Shown in pieces: positions 1 to 10,708 of a stretch of 44,710 bases of DNA. The DNA is from Phycisphaerales bacterium (lineage in GTDB: Bacteria; Planctomycetota; Phycisphaerae; Phycisphaerales; SM1A02). The notes under the pieces were generated by a model that was not told where the DNA came from, made no database searches, and worked only from the letters and a program-made list of their open reading frames with translations. Location of the stretch: positions 2,049,920-2,094,629 of the forward strand of contig CP070772.1 of NCBI GenBank assembly GCA_020345805.1, in the 5' to 3' direction. Both the position numbers and the translations under genes were made by a program. How positions within the stretch are numbered: position 1 is the stretch's first letter; each line of letters opens with the position of its first letter.

Positions 1-56
1 CTAGTTGCACAAAGGGCGCGACGCGCATTCGCAGGCGGCCCGTGGCGAGGACGCCC

Positions 57-95
57 GGGCTCGCTGAGGCGTGAATCACGCGTGGGAGCGAGCCC
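57..95. other. Stem-loop near the window edge
   Basis: A 9-bp perfect inverted repeat (57-65 with 87-95, extended by a C-G pair at 56/96) encloses a second 5-bp stem (69-73 with 77-81) around a 3-nt loop. No T-tract follows on either strand, so it is not a typical intrinsic terminator. No gene is evident in bases 1-160, and the neighbouring gene to the left lies outside the window. Confidence 0.5.
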
Positions 96-160
96 GCTCG
101 TCCTCGAGCCGGGCTGCGTGCAGTGTTCACTTGCGGTCGCTGCGCGGTGCGTTTGTTCAC

Positions 161-817
161 TCACTCATCGATCGGGAACGCGAGATTCTTTGGCTTGACG
201 TACAGCTCAAAGCACGCGATACACACCCAGTCGCCATGTTTGTTGGCATAGCCTTCGTGCTGCGCTCCCTCTACCTCGCTGATAGTCTCCCAGCAGATGG
301 CGCAATGCTCATGATCCCACGCCCCGCGCGCCACAGGCTCGTCATCCTGTTGTTCCGCTTGGATAGGCGGTTCTTCCAGAAAGAAGCGACGTTTCGTTGC
401 GCCACGTGGTCCCGCAGGCTTCAGAATGAGTTCTGCGCCGTCCGATCTGGCGATAGCGTCAAGGGGGACGAACCCTCGACGTTCCCACGCTGGTGACGGG
501 TCCAGGACGAGCTCAGCACGCTCACCCCAATAGCCATCGAATATTGGGTATTCCTGACCTTCCCGCGGGAGTTCACGTGCACTCAAGTCCTCGGTCTCGA
601 AGACTGCATATGGGCCTCTGATTATGCGCTGCAGCCCCTTTCTAAACTCCACGATCCGACCGCCGACCAGTAGATCATCACTTGCATACAGATCAAACCA
701 CCAGCGAAGTCCAAGACGGATTCGCCGATCAGGATGCCCAGCCGCGCGCACTCGCCCTTCGATCTCTGTCAGTCGTTCTATCGTGAACCGAGGGATCTTG
801 TCCAGCCCAACCGCCAT
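161..817 (-). CDS. Hypothetical protein with C-terminal CxxC...CxxC zinc-ribbon-like motif
   Basis: A 218-residue protein that I do not recognise as a named family. The N-terminal 150 residues are soluble, with no signal peptide or membrane segment. The C-terminus carries two cysteine pairs, C172/C175 and C199/C202, spaced like a treble-clef or zinc-ribbon site, with His residues nearby (H169, H171, H194). This suggests a structural metal. The ATG is preceded by a good Shine-Dalgarno sequence (GGGGAGGG, about 6 nt upstream), which supports this start. It lies just downstream of the acyl-CoA mutase gene on the same strand, only 20 bases away, so it may be cotranscribed. No function is inferred. 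Confidence 0.7.
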   Translation of the reverse strand: MAVGLDKIPRFTIERLTEIEGRVRAAGHPDRRIRLGLRWWFDLYASDDLLVGGRIVEFRKGLQRIIRGPYAVFETEDLSARELPREGQEYPIFDGYWGERAELVLDPSPAWERRGFVPLDAIARSDGAELILKPAGPRGATKRRFFLEEPPIQAEQQDDEPVARGAWDHEHCAICWETISEVEGAQHEGYANKHGDWVCIACFELYVKPKNLAFPIDE

Positions 818-837
818 CGCATGCCCTCCCCGTCATA

Positions 838-2550
<1,713 letters not shown>

Positions 2551-2620
2551 GGTTATGTCTCGCGTCTTTACAGCGGGTTGCTTCGTTCTATGTTAGCGGG
2601 CAGGCCCGCCGGGGTCGCAG

Positions 2621-2640
2621 AAAAACCGCCCTTCAGGCGG
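2621..2640 (-). terminator. Intrinsic terminator downstream of nuoG
   Basis: Read on the minus strand, a CCGCC/GGCGG stem (2636-2640 with 2626-2630) with a 5-nt loop is followed directly by TTTTT (2625-2621). It lies about 55 bases after the nuoG stop codon and before the mutase gene, and separates the two transcription units. Confidence 0.65.
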
Positions 2641-2694
2641 GTCGTGCGGCCATAAGAGCACCCGGAGGACGGGGGCGAAGAATTGTGGGGGGGG

Positions 2695-4341
2695 CTACAG
2701 CTCCACGTACTGCATGTCGGCCTCGACCTTTTCCGCGGCCTCGGGAACGCGGACGTCGGTGAGGAACTCGCCCAGGCCGTGATCGGCGGCCATCTCCCTG
2801 CGGGCCGCTGCCGCGTCGTAGGCCAGCGGCGATTCACCGTTCCGCGCGGCCGCCAGGTCCAGGGCGATCTGCGCTTCGCTCTTGCAGAAGTCGATCGGGG
2901 AGATGGCCCGTTCAAATGCCTGGAGAACGGAGTCGACGTTCTCGAACGTGCCGGCCTTCTCGGCCCAGGTGGCCCCCGGAATTACGACATCGGCGCGATC
3001 GACGAGCGTGTTGTGAAGCGTGTCGATCAGCAGGACGAACCGCTTACCCACTTCGCCGTCAGCCGCGAGAAGATCATCGCTCACCCAATCGGCCGGGTAG
3101 TTGCCGGTGATGACTGCGGCATCGATCGCATCACCCTTGAGCTGCTTCAGCAGCGCATCGTAATCGAGCACGGGGCCGAACTTCGCCAGCACGCGCTTCA
3201 CGCCGCGTGCATTGGGGGCTTTCTCGGCGTACATCTTGTAACCGTCGAGGAAGGTCTTGTCCTCGCCTCGCGTCGGGACCGGCCCGATGGCGTAGGTAAC
3301 TTCAGCCTCGAACTTCGAGATGTACTTCGCCAGCAGATATGCGTCCTCGCAGCTCAGCATGGGGCTGACCATCAGCGCGATGTGCTTTGCCTTGCCGAGC
3401 CTCTCGTTGGCTTCCGCGTAGGCTGTCTCGTAGGCGGCCATCGCCTCGATGGGCCGATAGGGATCTTCGCCCTTTACACGCGGCATGGTGAGACGGTTCT
3501 CACTGTGGATGAACTTCCAGCCATAGCGGAGTTCATCGGTGATCCAGTAGCGGTTGATATCGAGGTTGGTTCGCGGCTTGATGCGATAGACCACCCCGTC
3601 GTTGTGCTCGATGGAGATGTTGTCGCCCGAGCAGGTCAGGCCGTCGATGGACGCGGCCTTGCCGAGGAACCAGACGCGCTGCTGGAAGAGGAAGTCCTTG
3701 TCGAGCATCGCCCCCACGGGGCATACGTCGATGACGCAGCCGCTCAGCTCGTTGTTGACCGGCCGGCCGGGGAAGATGTCGATCTGCTCCATCGCCCCGC
3801 GCCCTTCCACCATGATCTCCGCAGTGCCGGGAATCTCCCGGCAGAAGTTCACGCACCGGTTGCACATGATGCAGCGGTCGGAATAGAGCAGGATGTGCTC
3901 GCCGATGTCCTTCTTGGGCTGGACGATCTTCTGCTCCTGGAAGCGGACTTCGCTGCGGCCGTACTGGTAGGAGTAGTCCTGAAGGTAACATTCGCCGGCC
4001 TGGTCGCAGACCGGGCAGTCGATGGGGTGGTTGATGAGCAGGTATTCCATCACCGCCTTCTGGTTGGCGATGGCCTTGGGGCTGTTGGTATAGACCACTT
4101 GCCCGTCGGCCGCGGCGGTCTGGCATGTGGGCATGAGCTTGGGGATGGGCTCAAGCTTGTTGTCGTTGCGGGGGTTGGGAGCCCAGATCTCGCCCAGGCA
4201 GATGCGGCAGGAGGCGCTGATGGACAGGGCCGGGTGGTAGCAGTAGTGGGGGATCTCGATCCCGTTGTCCAAAGCGACCTGCAGAATCATCTGGCCCTTC
4301 TCAAACTCGCAGACCTTGCCGTTGATGGTGATGGTGGGCAT
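2695..4341 (-). CDS. nuoG: NADH-quinone oxidoreductase subunit G (short form)
   Basis: A 548-residue iron-sulfur subunit of respiratory complex I. The N-terminal 2Fe-2S ferredoxin domain carries C34, C45, C48 and C73. The His-Cys motif of cluster N5 follows (H105, C109, C112, C118). Next is a 4Fe-4S site built from C157, C160, C163 (and C167) with C202/C207. The remainder is a shortened molybdopterin-oxidoreductase-like domain. At 548 residues it is far shorter than the E. coli (about 900) and Thermus (about 780) proteins, so the C-terminal half is reduced. The ATG has GAGGA 8 nt upstream. No other nuo gene is adjacent: addA lies upstream and the mutase downstream. Its partners must be encoded elsewhere if it serves in complex I. 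A role in a soluble hydrogenase or formate dehydrogenase diaphorase module is less likely but possible. Confidence 0.9.
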   Translation of the reverse strand: MPTITINGKVCEFEKGQMILQVALDNGIEIPHYCYHPALSISASCRICLGEIWAPNPRNDNKLEPIPKLMPTCQTAAADGQVVYTNSPKAIANQKAVMEYLLINHPIDCPVCDQAGECYLQDYSYQYGRSEVRFQEQKIVQPKKDIGEHILLYSDRCIMCNRCVNFCREIPGTAEIMVEGRGAMEQIDIFPGRPVNNELSGCVIDVCPVGAMLDKDFLFQQRVWFLGKAASIDGLTCSGDNISIEHNDGVVYRIKPRTNLDINRYWITDELRYGWKFIHSENRLTMPRVKGEDPYRPIEAMAAYETAYAEANERLGKAKHIALMVSPMLSCEDAYLLAKYISKFEAEVTYAIGPVPTRGEDKTFLDGYKMYAEKAPNARGVKRVLAKFGPVLDYDALLKQLKGDAIDAAVITGNYPADWVSDDLLAADGEVGKRFVLLIDTLHNTLVDRADVVIPGATWAEKAGTFENVDSVLQAFERAISPIDFCKSEAQIALDLAAARNGESPLAYDAAAARREMAADHGLGEFLTDVRVPEAAEKVEADMQYVEL

Positions 4342-4478
4342 TAATGAAATCCTCGATCGGCTGTCGGGCAGGGCAGACGGCGTCGCCGCCGGCGCAGGAG
4401 AGTGATCCTAGCATGATCCGGGACGCCCGGAAGGTTCCGGCCAGGGCGGAGAGGCCATTTTCAGCGTCTCGGACGAGC

Positions 4479-7400
4479 TCAGGCGAGCTCGATCGCGATC
4501 CCCGCCTGGACGAACAGGAGCACCATCCGGATCGATGGGGCCGGGAGGCCGAAGGCGGTTTCCGTGGCGGCGCGATAGGTCTCAAGCTGGACCCGGTACG
4601 CTTCGGCATGTTGCCGGGCGTCCTTTGGCTCCACGGCGTCCGTCTTGAAATCGATTATGACCGCCGCGGCCGGCGCTCCCCCGGCGTCCCGTTCGATTAT
4701 GAGGCGGTCAATGAAACCTGTCTGGACCCGGCCGTCCAAGAGGCGGGCGAAAGGAAGCTCGCGGAAGACCTGCCGGGCGGTGGTTGGTTCGGTATCCCGC
4801 GAAAGTGCGTCACGGATGTCGGGATGTCCGAGCATTTCCCGGAAGTCCTCGACCTGCCGCTTTGCCCACGCCTCGCCCCGCCGAGGCAGAGTGCGCTGGA
4901 TGAGCCGGCGAAGCTCCGACTCGTCAGGAGTGAAGTCCTCCAGCCACTCGATCTGCTCGAAGAGCTTGTGGATGGCGATGCCCCTGTCGAGGGCCGCCTG
5001 GTCGGGCAGAGTGAAGAGGCGATGATCCGGTCGCGGTTGCGCCGCTTCCTCGTGCAGGGCCGAAGCGGCCTGGGCGGCGATGCCCCGGGCGATGAGGCCC
5101 TTCGGCTCGGCCAGGGGCATCTTATCCGGTATCGCCGGCAGCGCTTGGGGTTCTTCCTTCGAAGCCGGCTCGACGCGACGGGTCCAGCTCTCCTCGCCGC
5201 AGGTGAAGAGAACCGTGTCAGGTTCGGGCGGATCCGCACCGTGCATCGCGCACCGCACGACGCCCGCGGCCGTCTTGGGAATGGTGCTCGATACCTGGCC
5301 GCTCTTTCTTATTGTGGGCGGGTCAATGAGCATGTACAGCGCGTGGCGGGCGCGGGTCATGGCCACGTACAGCACGGAGAAGCTCTCCCGCACCGTGCGG
5401 GTCTCGTAATGGTCGAAGACCGGCTGGATCTCCGGAAGCAGCTCGCGGATCGTCTTGTTCACATACCGGCAGATGCGCCTGACCGGCCCGGTGGGACCGT
5501 CCCGTTCAAAGACCACGGTGGGGTTGCCGCTGCCCGTCAGCGGGCCCTCCAGATCCGGCAGGATGACGATGTCGAATTCGAGGCCCTTAGCCTGGTGGAC
5601 GGTCATCACCTGTACCGGCGCGGGCCGATGAGCGGCCGCGACGTGCTGCTCGACCTGCGTGATGAAGTCCTCGGTGCGCAGCGTGGGGTCTTCATCGTGC
5701 CGGCCTGCCAGCTCGATCAGCTGCAGCAGCCGGCGGTATTGGCGCTCATCGCAGGCCGGGGCCATAGCGGCGACCCAGCCGGCAATCGCCTGGGCATAAC
5801 CCTCCTCCAGAAGCCGGCGCCGCACGAAGCGGGAAATCCGGCGGCGGCGCCTCCCGTCCTGCTCGTCGGCGAATTCCAGCACCTCCCCCAGCGGGCCGCG
5901 GGCGACGTTGAAGGCGGCGATCGTATCGTCGGGATGATCGGCCAGGGTGAGCAGATCCAGTATCGCTTCCACTGCGGGAGTGTCGGTGAGGGGGCTGCCG
6001 CCACGGCCGGATGCGGACAGATTTAGCTGGCCGGGGCTGAACTCAAACAGCAGGCGGGCGACGGCCTTGTTGGTCCGGGTGAGCAGAGCGATGGTCTTGT
6101 CGGGAGCCTTTTCGTGCAGTGACCTGGTCAGCTCCGCCGCCGCGCGCAGGCGGAGCACGTCCTTTGATTCATCCTCTTCAGTCCTGCGCATTGTGCGCAG
6201 CTCGAAGTAGCCGCTCAGTTCGTTCCGGTTGGTCTGGTGGTGCTCGAAGGTCCTGGCGAACGCGGCGACCGCATTGGAGTACTCCTCGGCGGCCGGGTTT
6301 GCCGGCAGTGATTCGAATACGGTGTTTACCGCCTCGATCACCGGCTGCGAAGAGCGCCAGCTTTCCGCCAGCGTCTGCAGATGGATGGCGCTTCGGCCAT
6401 CCGGCCCCGTCAGAAGGTCCGGGATCTCATCCAGGATTTCCGGGGCGGCCTCCCGCCAGGCATAGATCGACTGCTTGGCGTCGCCCACGCAGAAGAAGCT
6501 GCGCGGGCGCGAAATGTCGCTGACGACCTCCTCGGCGATCGGCTCCAGGGCCCGCCACTGCGGAATGCTCGTGTCCTGGAACTCATCCAGCAGCAGATGC
6601 TGAATCTGGGCGTCGATGCGGAAGCAGATCTCCTCGAACCGGCCGAGGTTCCGGGCATCGGTCATGGCGGCGGTGATGTCGGCGAAGGTCATCACCCCTC
6701 GGCGATGTCGTGCCGCGACGTACTGGGCATCAAACATCGCCAGCAGATCGCGGGTGGCGATCGTCTGGTTGCGAAGGCGATTGTTGATTACCGCCCGGGC
6801 GTGTCGGATGAGCGGTTCGTAGCCGGCCATAACTTCCGGCTCGATGGGCTTCCTGTAATAGTCCGTCTTCCCCGCGCAGATTGCCTTGGCGAGTCCGGAG
6901 CCGAGAAAGCTGCTCCAGTCGCGGGCGAGGGCGTTGGTGCAATCGGTCTGATGTGCGGAGGTGAACCGCCCGTCGCCGAACGGAGGTATCTCCTGCAATA
7001 GTTGAATCGCTTCGACAAGGTCCGTTGTCGACAGTGCCGGCATCGCCGGCAGCGGCTTCCACGCCTCCGCGGGCGACTGCCGGTATAGCGAATACAGATA
7101 CGCGACCACCTCGTCGATGGTCTGCATCACCGACCGGTCCGATCTGCCCTGGGTCAGTCGCCGGAGCAGGTCGATAAGGCGCTGCGGGTCGCGCTCATCG
7201 AGCATTAGGCGGATCGCCTCGTGACGCAGCCCCTCGGCGCCCGCTTCATCGGTGATCTGGCCGTTTACCGGGATTCCCAGCTCGATGGCGAACGAGCGCA
7301 CCACCGAGGCGAAGAAGCTGTCAAGCGTACGGATCTGCAGCCGGTGCATGTTTGCGGTGAGCATTCGCAGCATCGCCAGCACGTCGTCACGGCCGAGTCC

Positions 7401-7655
7401 GTCGGCGCGAATCAGCTTCTCCAGCTCCCTGCGCGCGTTCTCATCCTCGGCCGCTTCGGCCAGCCGCATGAGGATGCGGCCGCGGATCTCGCCCGCGGCG
7501 GCGCGGGTGAAGGTTGAAGCGAGGATCGAGCCCGCCGGGGCCCCGGCCGCCACCAGAGCCAGGAAGCGGTGGGTGAGCTGGAACGTCTTGCCCGATCCGG
7601 CCGAAGCCAGAATGCACAGGTGCGGAAAGCGGGTTGAATCCGCGCCGCCGCTCAT
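4479..7655 (-). CDS. addA: ATP-dependent helicase/nuclease AddA-like (UvrD/Rep superfamily)
   Basis: A 1058-residue helicase-nuclease for double-strand-break resection and RecA loading, the partner of the AddB-like protein. The Walker A motif ASAGSGKT is at residues 18-25 and helicase motif II, DEFQD, is at 357-361. The late UvrD motifs appear as VMTVHQAKGLEFD and LYVAMTRARHALY. The C-terminal RecB-like nuclease has D983 (GFIDRL), D1002 and K1004 (IIDFKTD), so its PD-(D/E)XK core is intact. The length is slightly below that of Bacillus AddA (about 1230). The start codon overlaps the addB stop in ATGA (7652-7655), implying translational coupling. No RecBCD-type RecC or RecD gene is present. 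Confidence 0.9.
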   Translation of the reverse strand: MSGGADSTRFPHLCILASAGSGKTFQLTHRFLALVAAGAPAGSILASTFTRAAAGEIRGRILMRLAEAAEDENARRELEKLIRADGLGRDDVLAMLRMLTANMHRLQIRTLDSFFASVVRSFAIELGIPVNGQITDEAGAEGLRHEAIRLMLDERDPQRLIDLLRRLTQGRSDRSVMQTIDEVVAYLYSLYRQSPAEAWKPLPAMPALSTTDLVEAIQLLQEIPPFGDGRFTSAHQTDCTNALARDWSSFLGSGLAKAICAGKTDYYRKPIEPEVMAGYEPLIRHARAVINNRLRNQTIATRDLLAMFDAQYVAARHRRGVMTFADITAAMTDARNLGRFEEICFRIDAQIQHLLLDEFQDTSIPQWRALEPIAEEVVSDISRPRSFFCVGDAKQSIYAWREAAPEILDEIPDLLTGPDGRSAIHLQTLAESWRSSQPVIEAVNTVFESLPANPAAEEYSNAVAAFARTFEHHQTNRNELSGYFELRTMRRTEEDESKDVLRLRAAAELTRSLHEKAPDKTIALLTRTNKAVARLLFEFSPGQLNLSASGRGGSPLTDTPAVEAILDLLTLADHPDDTIAAFNVARGPLGEVLEFADEQDGRRRRRISRFVRRRLLEEGYAQAIAGWVAAMAPACDERQYRRLLQLIELAGRHDEDPTLRTEDFITQVEQHVAAAHRPAPVQVMTVHQAKGLEFDIVILPDLEGPLTGSGNPTVVFERDGPTGPVRRICRYVNKTIRELLPEIQPVFDHYETRTVRESFSVLYVAMTRARHALYMLIDPPTIRKSGQVSSTIPKTAAGVVRCAMHGADPPEPDTVLFTCGEESWTRRVEPASKEEPQALPAIPDKMPLAEPKGLIARGIAAQAASALHEEAAQPRPDHRLFTLPDQAALDRGIAIHKLFEQIEWLEDFTPDESELRRLIQRTLPRRGEAWAKRQVEDFREMLGHPDIRDALSRDTEPTTARQVFRELPFARLLDGRVQTGFIDRLIIERDAGGAPAAAVIIDFKTDAVEPKDARQHAEAYRVQLETYRAATETAFGLPAPSIRMVLLFVQAGIAIELA

Positions 7656-10501
7656 GATTCCTCGCCCCCCGCGCCGGCCCCTTCGCCGTCATCTTCCGCG
7701 AAAGCCGAGGTCTGGCATATGCGGGCGAACTCGTCGTATGGCGAGTGATACTCCTCGTTGATGGCAAATTCGCCGGCTCTTATGTTGCGGACCACCTCGC
7801 GGGCGGTCTCGATCGCCGATCCCAGGTGATCTGAATTCCACCGCGCCGGCTTCAGGCCGGCGTTCTCTGCGTTCTTCGGCAGGACGATGTAAGCCAGCTC
7901 GATGTCGCCGGTGATCCCGTGCTGTCCGGCGAGATGGTGATAGAGCGGCAATTGCAGATCGACCCAGCACATCTCGTCATCATCGGGGACCCTCTTGCGT
8001 CCGTGATGCACCTGGTGCGGCGAGTCACCGTTCTCGCCCGTCTTGTAGTCGATGATGCGCCACCTGTTCAGATCCGGGTGGTAATCGACGCGGTCGATCT
8101 TCCCGTGTATGGGCATGGGATCCTGCCCGGGGATCTCCAGTTGCGACCCCTTGCTGAGATCCAGCTCGGTGTGCTCGATGATCCAACCGTCGGCGCGCAT
8201 CCTGGCCTGGCGTTGGGCGAAGTCGCCCAGTCGCTGGGCGAGGCGGGCAAGCTGAAGTCGCACCGCGGGCATGGGGTCGCCGCCGAATCGTCTTTGTGAT
8301 TGCGCCTCCAGCTCCCGCAACAAATACTCCTCAATCGCGTCGGCCTCGGCTGAACCCCTGATCGCTTCGTTCTGGCCGAAGGCCTGCAGAACCTCGTGGG
8401 CGATGATTCCGAACTGCATGGGGTCCAGCTCGCGCCCGCCGTCGGAAACCGCTTCCAGCTCCAGAAGCCGCGACAAGGCATAGCGATAAGGACACTGCAG
8501 ATACAGCCGGAACTCCGTCACCCTCATATACGTTGGGGCGGCAAGATGATCGGGCAGCGAAGGAATCACGAAGCGCGAGGCGTCGCCGATCGCCGCTGCG
8601 CCAATCGGCAGCGGGCGCTCGCTTTCGGTCGCCTTCCCGCAGAGCCGCCGAACCCGCCTGAGCATCGTCTCGTCATCGCAGGCCAGGAGTAGCCGGCTGG
8701 GGGAAAGCGGGTCATCATCAGCCGAGCGCCGGCCGGCGACAACGATCAGATGCTCCCGGCTGTGGCGGATCGCTTCCAGCAGATAGGCATCGCGTCCGTA
8801 CCGTGTTCGATTGCAGGTCATGCCCAGCGAGTCGCGGAGCGTGTCGGGCAGGAACGCATCGCCGCTCAGCGCGCGGGGGATGTTGCCGTCATTGCACCCG
8901 GTGATGATCAGGACCGGAGCGGTGTCCAGGTGAAGCTCCAGCCAGCCGAGCATCTCGACCTGATCTCTGCGGACGGCGGAGGGCAGGAAAGAACCGCCCG
9001 CCTGCGCCAGCAGCAGCCGCAGTGCCGCGGCGGCGTCCACCTGCATCTGAAGCTCAGGCACCGTCTCGACGTAATCAGCCAGCAGGTCCCGGAGGACGCG
9101 ACAAGCCTCAATGGCCGCCGCCCGGGCGGCTTCATCCCCCCGGTCGGCGGGTGCGCCATATATCTTCCCGAGCAGATCGAGTATCGGCCCGCTCCATTCG
9201 CCGAGGGGCCGCGGCGGACCGGTCAGCGGTCCCAGCAGATCGCCCGCAATCGCCTGATGGACCGCCCGGAGTCGCCCCGCCCGCTTGGGATGGCACAGCC
9301 AGCGCCCGGTGAATCGTTCGTCGAGGTGATCGGAGAAGTACCGATCCAGCAGCGAAAGCCAGTCGGCCGCCCCGCCCGCATGAGATTCACTCCTGGCGTC
9401 TGTCATGCGGGCCAGCAGCCAGCTCTCCAGATCCGGATGGCGCAGGAGTGCGGCGAAGTTGGCGAAACGCGGTTCCTCCAGCCAATCCGCCACCGCCTCC
9501 AGCAGGCGATACGGAGCGGTGCGGGAAAGCTTGATGCCGGCGGCAGAGTGCAAGTGAAGCCCCGCCCATTTGCCGGCTCGCATAAGGCAATCGGCCTGGC
9601 TCTCATCGCCCAACCCGACGGTGATTTCGTCCGGCCCGCGATGGCCGTTCAGTGCGGCAATTGCACGCAGAGCCGCCTGGGCCTGGTCCTCCGGACGATC
9701 GGAACTGATGATCTGCTCGTCCTGTATCGTCAATCGAACGGCGGCCCACGCCTCGGGCAGAACGCAACCGCATTCGTCAAAGCTCTCGGCCAGAGCTTCC
9801 GGTGCGTGCACCAGCGCGGTGGTCCGGGAGTCCAGTTTCTCCAGCAGTGCCCGCTGCCAAGTGTTTAGCTCCACCACGCCGATGAGCACAACCTGCGTGT
9901 CCGGCTCTGGTTCGAAGCGCGCCAGCGCCGCCGCTTGGGCGTCATGTGCGTTGGTCAGGCCGTGCTTCTTCAGAACATCGCGGTACGTGTTTGCCACCGT
10001 CGCCAATGCCCGCCAGCGATCGCCCTCGCCGAACATCTCCCGGCGCTCGGCTGCGGCCGCCACGTCGGTGAAATCCAGTTGCCAGCCGGCGAGCTCATCC
10101 TGCAGGGAGGCGAAGGTCTCGGCCAGCTCGTGCCACGTAGGCAGATCATCATCGCCGGGCCTCACAGGAAACAGCGCCGCGACGGTCCGGCGATCGCATG
10201 CCTTAGCGGCTTCCGTCCAGGCCAGAATCGATTCGCACTCGTCCGCCGCCTGCTCGTCAACCTCCAGCAGCGCCGACGACATCGCCCCCGGGGTCACGAT
10301 CGCGGGGGGGGTGAGGCGGAGCGACCGTTCTTCGCATCTGCGCAGGAGGATTTCCAGGAGCAGTCGTCCCGCCCGGCGGCCCGGGATAACACAGATCGTG
10401 TGCTGCAGATCGCAGGCGTCGTGTTCGCGGTGATGATCGATCAGCCAGTCCGCAGCCGCGGGTAGACAGGATTCAGACCAGTCGAGCCAAACCCGTTGCA
10501 T
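7652..10501 (-). CDS. addB: AddB-like PD-(D/E)XK nuclease subunit
   Basis: A 949-residue protein, first gene of an addB-addA pair. The N-terminal region resembles the inactive helicase fold of AddB. The C-terminus carries a RecB-family nuclease with D803 (GKIDRVD), D818 and K820 (RIIDYKTG). In well-studied AddB proteins four cysteines around this domain bind a 4Fe-4S cluster. Here the first Cys is present (C670, in LQCPYRYAL), but the C-terminal triplet is reduced to a single Cys (C929, in RICQTS), so the cluster is probably missing. A potential Shine-Dalgarno sequence, AAAGGA, lies rather far upstream of the ATG. A terminator at 10629-10668 isolates the pair from the upstream gene, so the promoter should lie between 10502 and 10628. 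Confidence 0.85.
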   Translation of the reverse strand: MQRVWLDWSESCLPAAADWLIDHHREHDACDLQHTICVIPGRRAGRLLLEILLRRCEERSLRLTPPAIVTPGAMSSALLEVDEQAADECESILAWTEAAKACDRRTVAALFPVRPGDDDLPTWHELAETFASLQDELAGWQLDFTDVAAAAERREMFGEGDRWRALATVANTYRDVLKKHGLTNAHDAQAAALARFEPEPDTQVVLIGVVELNTWQRALLEKLDSRTTALVHAPEALAESFDECGCVLPEAWAAVRLTIQDEQIISSDRPEDQAQAALRAIAALNGHRGPDEITVGLGDESQADCLMRAGKWAGLHLHSAAGIKLSRTAPYRLLEAVADWLEEPRFANFAALLRHPDLESWLLARMTDARSESHAGGAADWLSLLDRYFSDHLDERFTGRWLCHPKRAGRLRAVHQAIAGDLLGPLTGPPRPLGEWSGPILDLLGKIYGAPADRGDEAARAAAIEACRVLRDLLADYVETVPELQMQVDAAAALRLLLAQAGGSFLPSAVRRDQVEMLGWLELHLDTAPVLIITGCNDGNIPRALSGDAFLPDTLRDSLGMTCNRTRYGRDAYLLEAIRHSREHLIVVAGRRSADDDPLSPSRLLLACDDETMLRRVRRLCGKATESERPLPIGAAAIGDASRFVIPSLPDHLAAPTYMRVTEFRLYLQCPYRYALSRLLELEAVSDGGRELDPMQFGIIAHEVLQAFGQNEAIRGSAEADAIEEYLLRELEAQSQRRFGGDPMPAVRLQLARLAQRLGDFAQRQARMRADGWIIEHTELDLSKGSQLEIPGQDPMPIHGKIDRVDYHPDLNRWRIIDYKTGENGDSPHQVHHGRKRVPDDDEMCWVDLQLPLYHHLAGQHGITGDIELAYIVLPKNAENAGLKPARWNSDHLGSAIETAREVVRNIRAGEFAINEEYHSPYDEFARICQTSAFAEDDGEGAGAGGEES

Positions 10502-10628
10502 GGGCGGGATCCGTCCTTTCCGCCACCCGCCGCGCCCATGGGGAGGGTCGGGACAGGCAGGCGGTCAACACTCATCCTAACCACCTTGCCCGCACGCTAC
10601 CCGTCCCGGCGGACCATGGCGTGGGTGC

Positions 10629-10668
10629 AAAAAAACCGCGGAACGGGAGCATGGCTCCCGGCCCACGG
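10629..10668 (-). terminator. Strong intrinsic terminator after the PEP-CTERM gene
   Basis: Read on the minus strand, an outer 6-bp stem (10663-10668 with 10636-10641, one G-U pair) encloses an inner 6-bp GC-rich stem (10655-10660 with 10644-10649). A run of seven T residues follows (10635-10629). It lies about 40 bases past the stop of the PEP-CTERM gene and upstream of addB. Confidence 0.85.
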
Positions 10669-10708
10669 TATCTATCTCGCTCGGAAAGAACAGGTAAAGC
10701 GCCGGTTC

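Noticed and set aside
2683-4344. 553-codon open frame opposite nuoG
   Set aside because: It is an exact antisense shadow of nuoG in GC-rich DNA with no recognisable domain.
4344-6026. 560-codon open frame opposite addA
   Set aside because: Antisense shadow of a gene with clear helicase and nuclease motifs; its translation has no family pattern.
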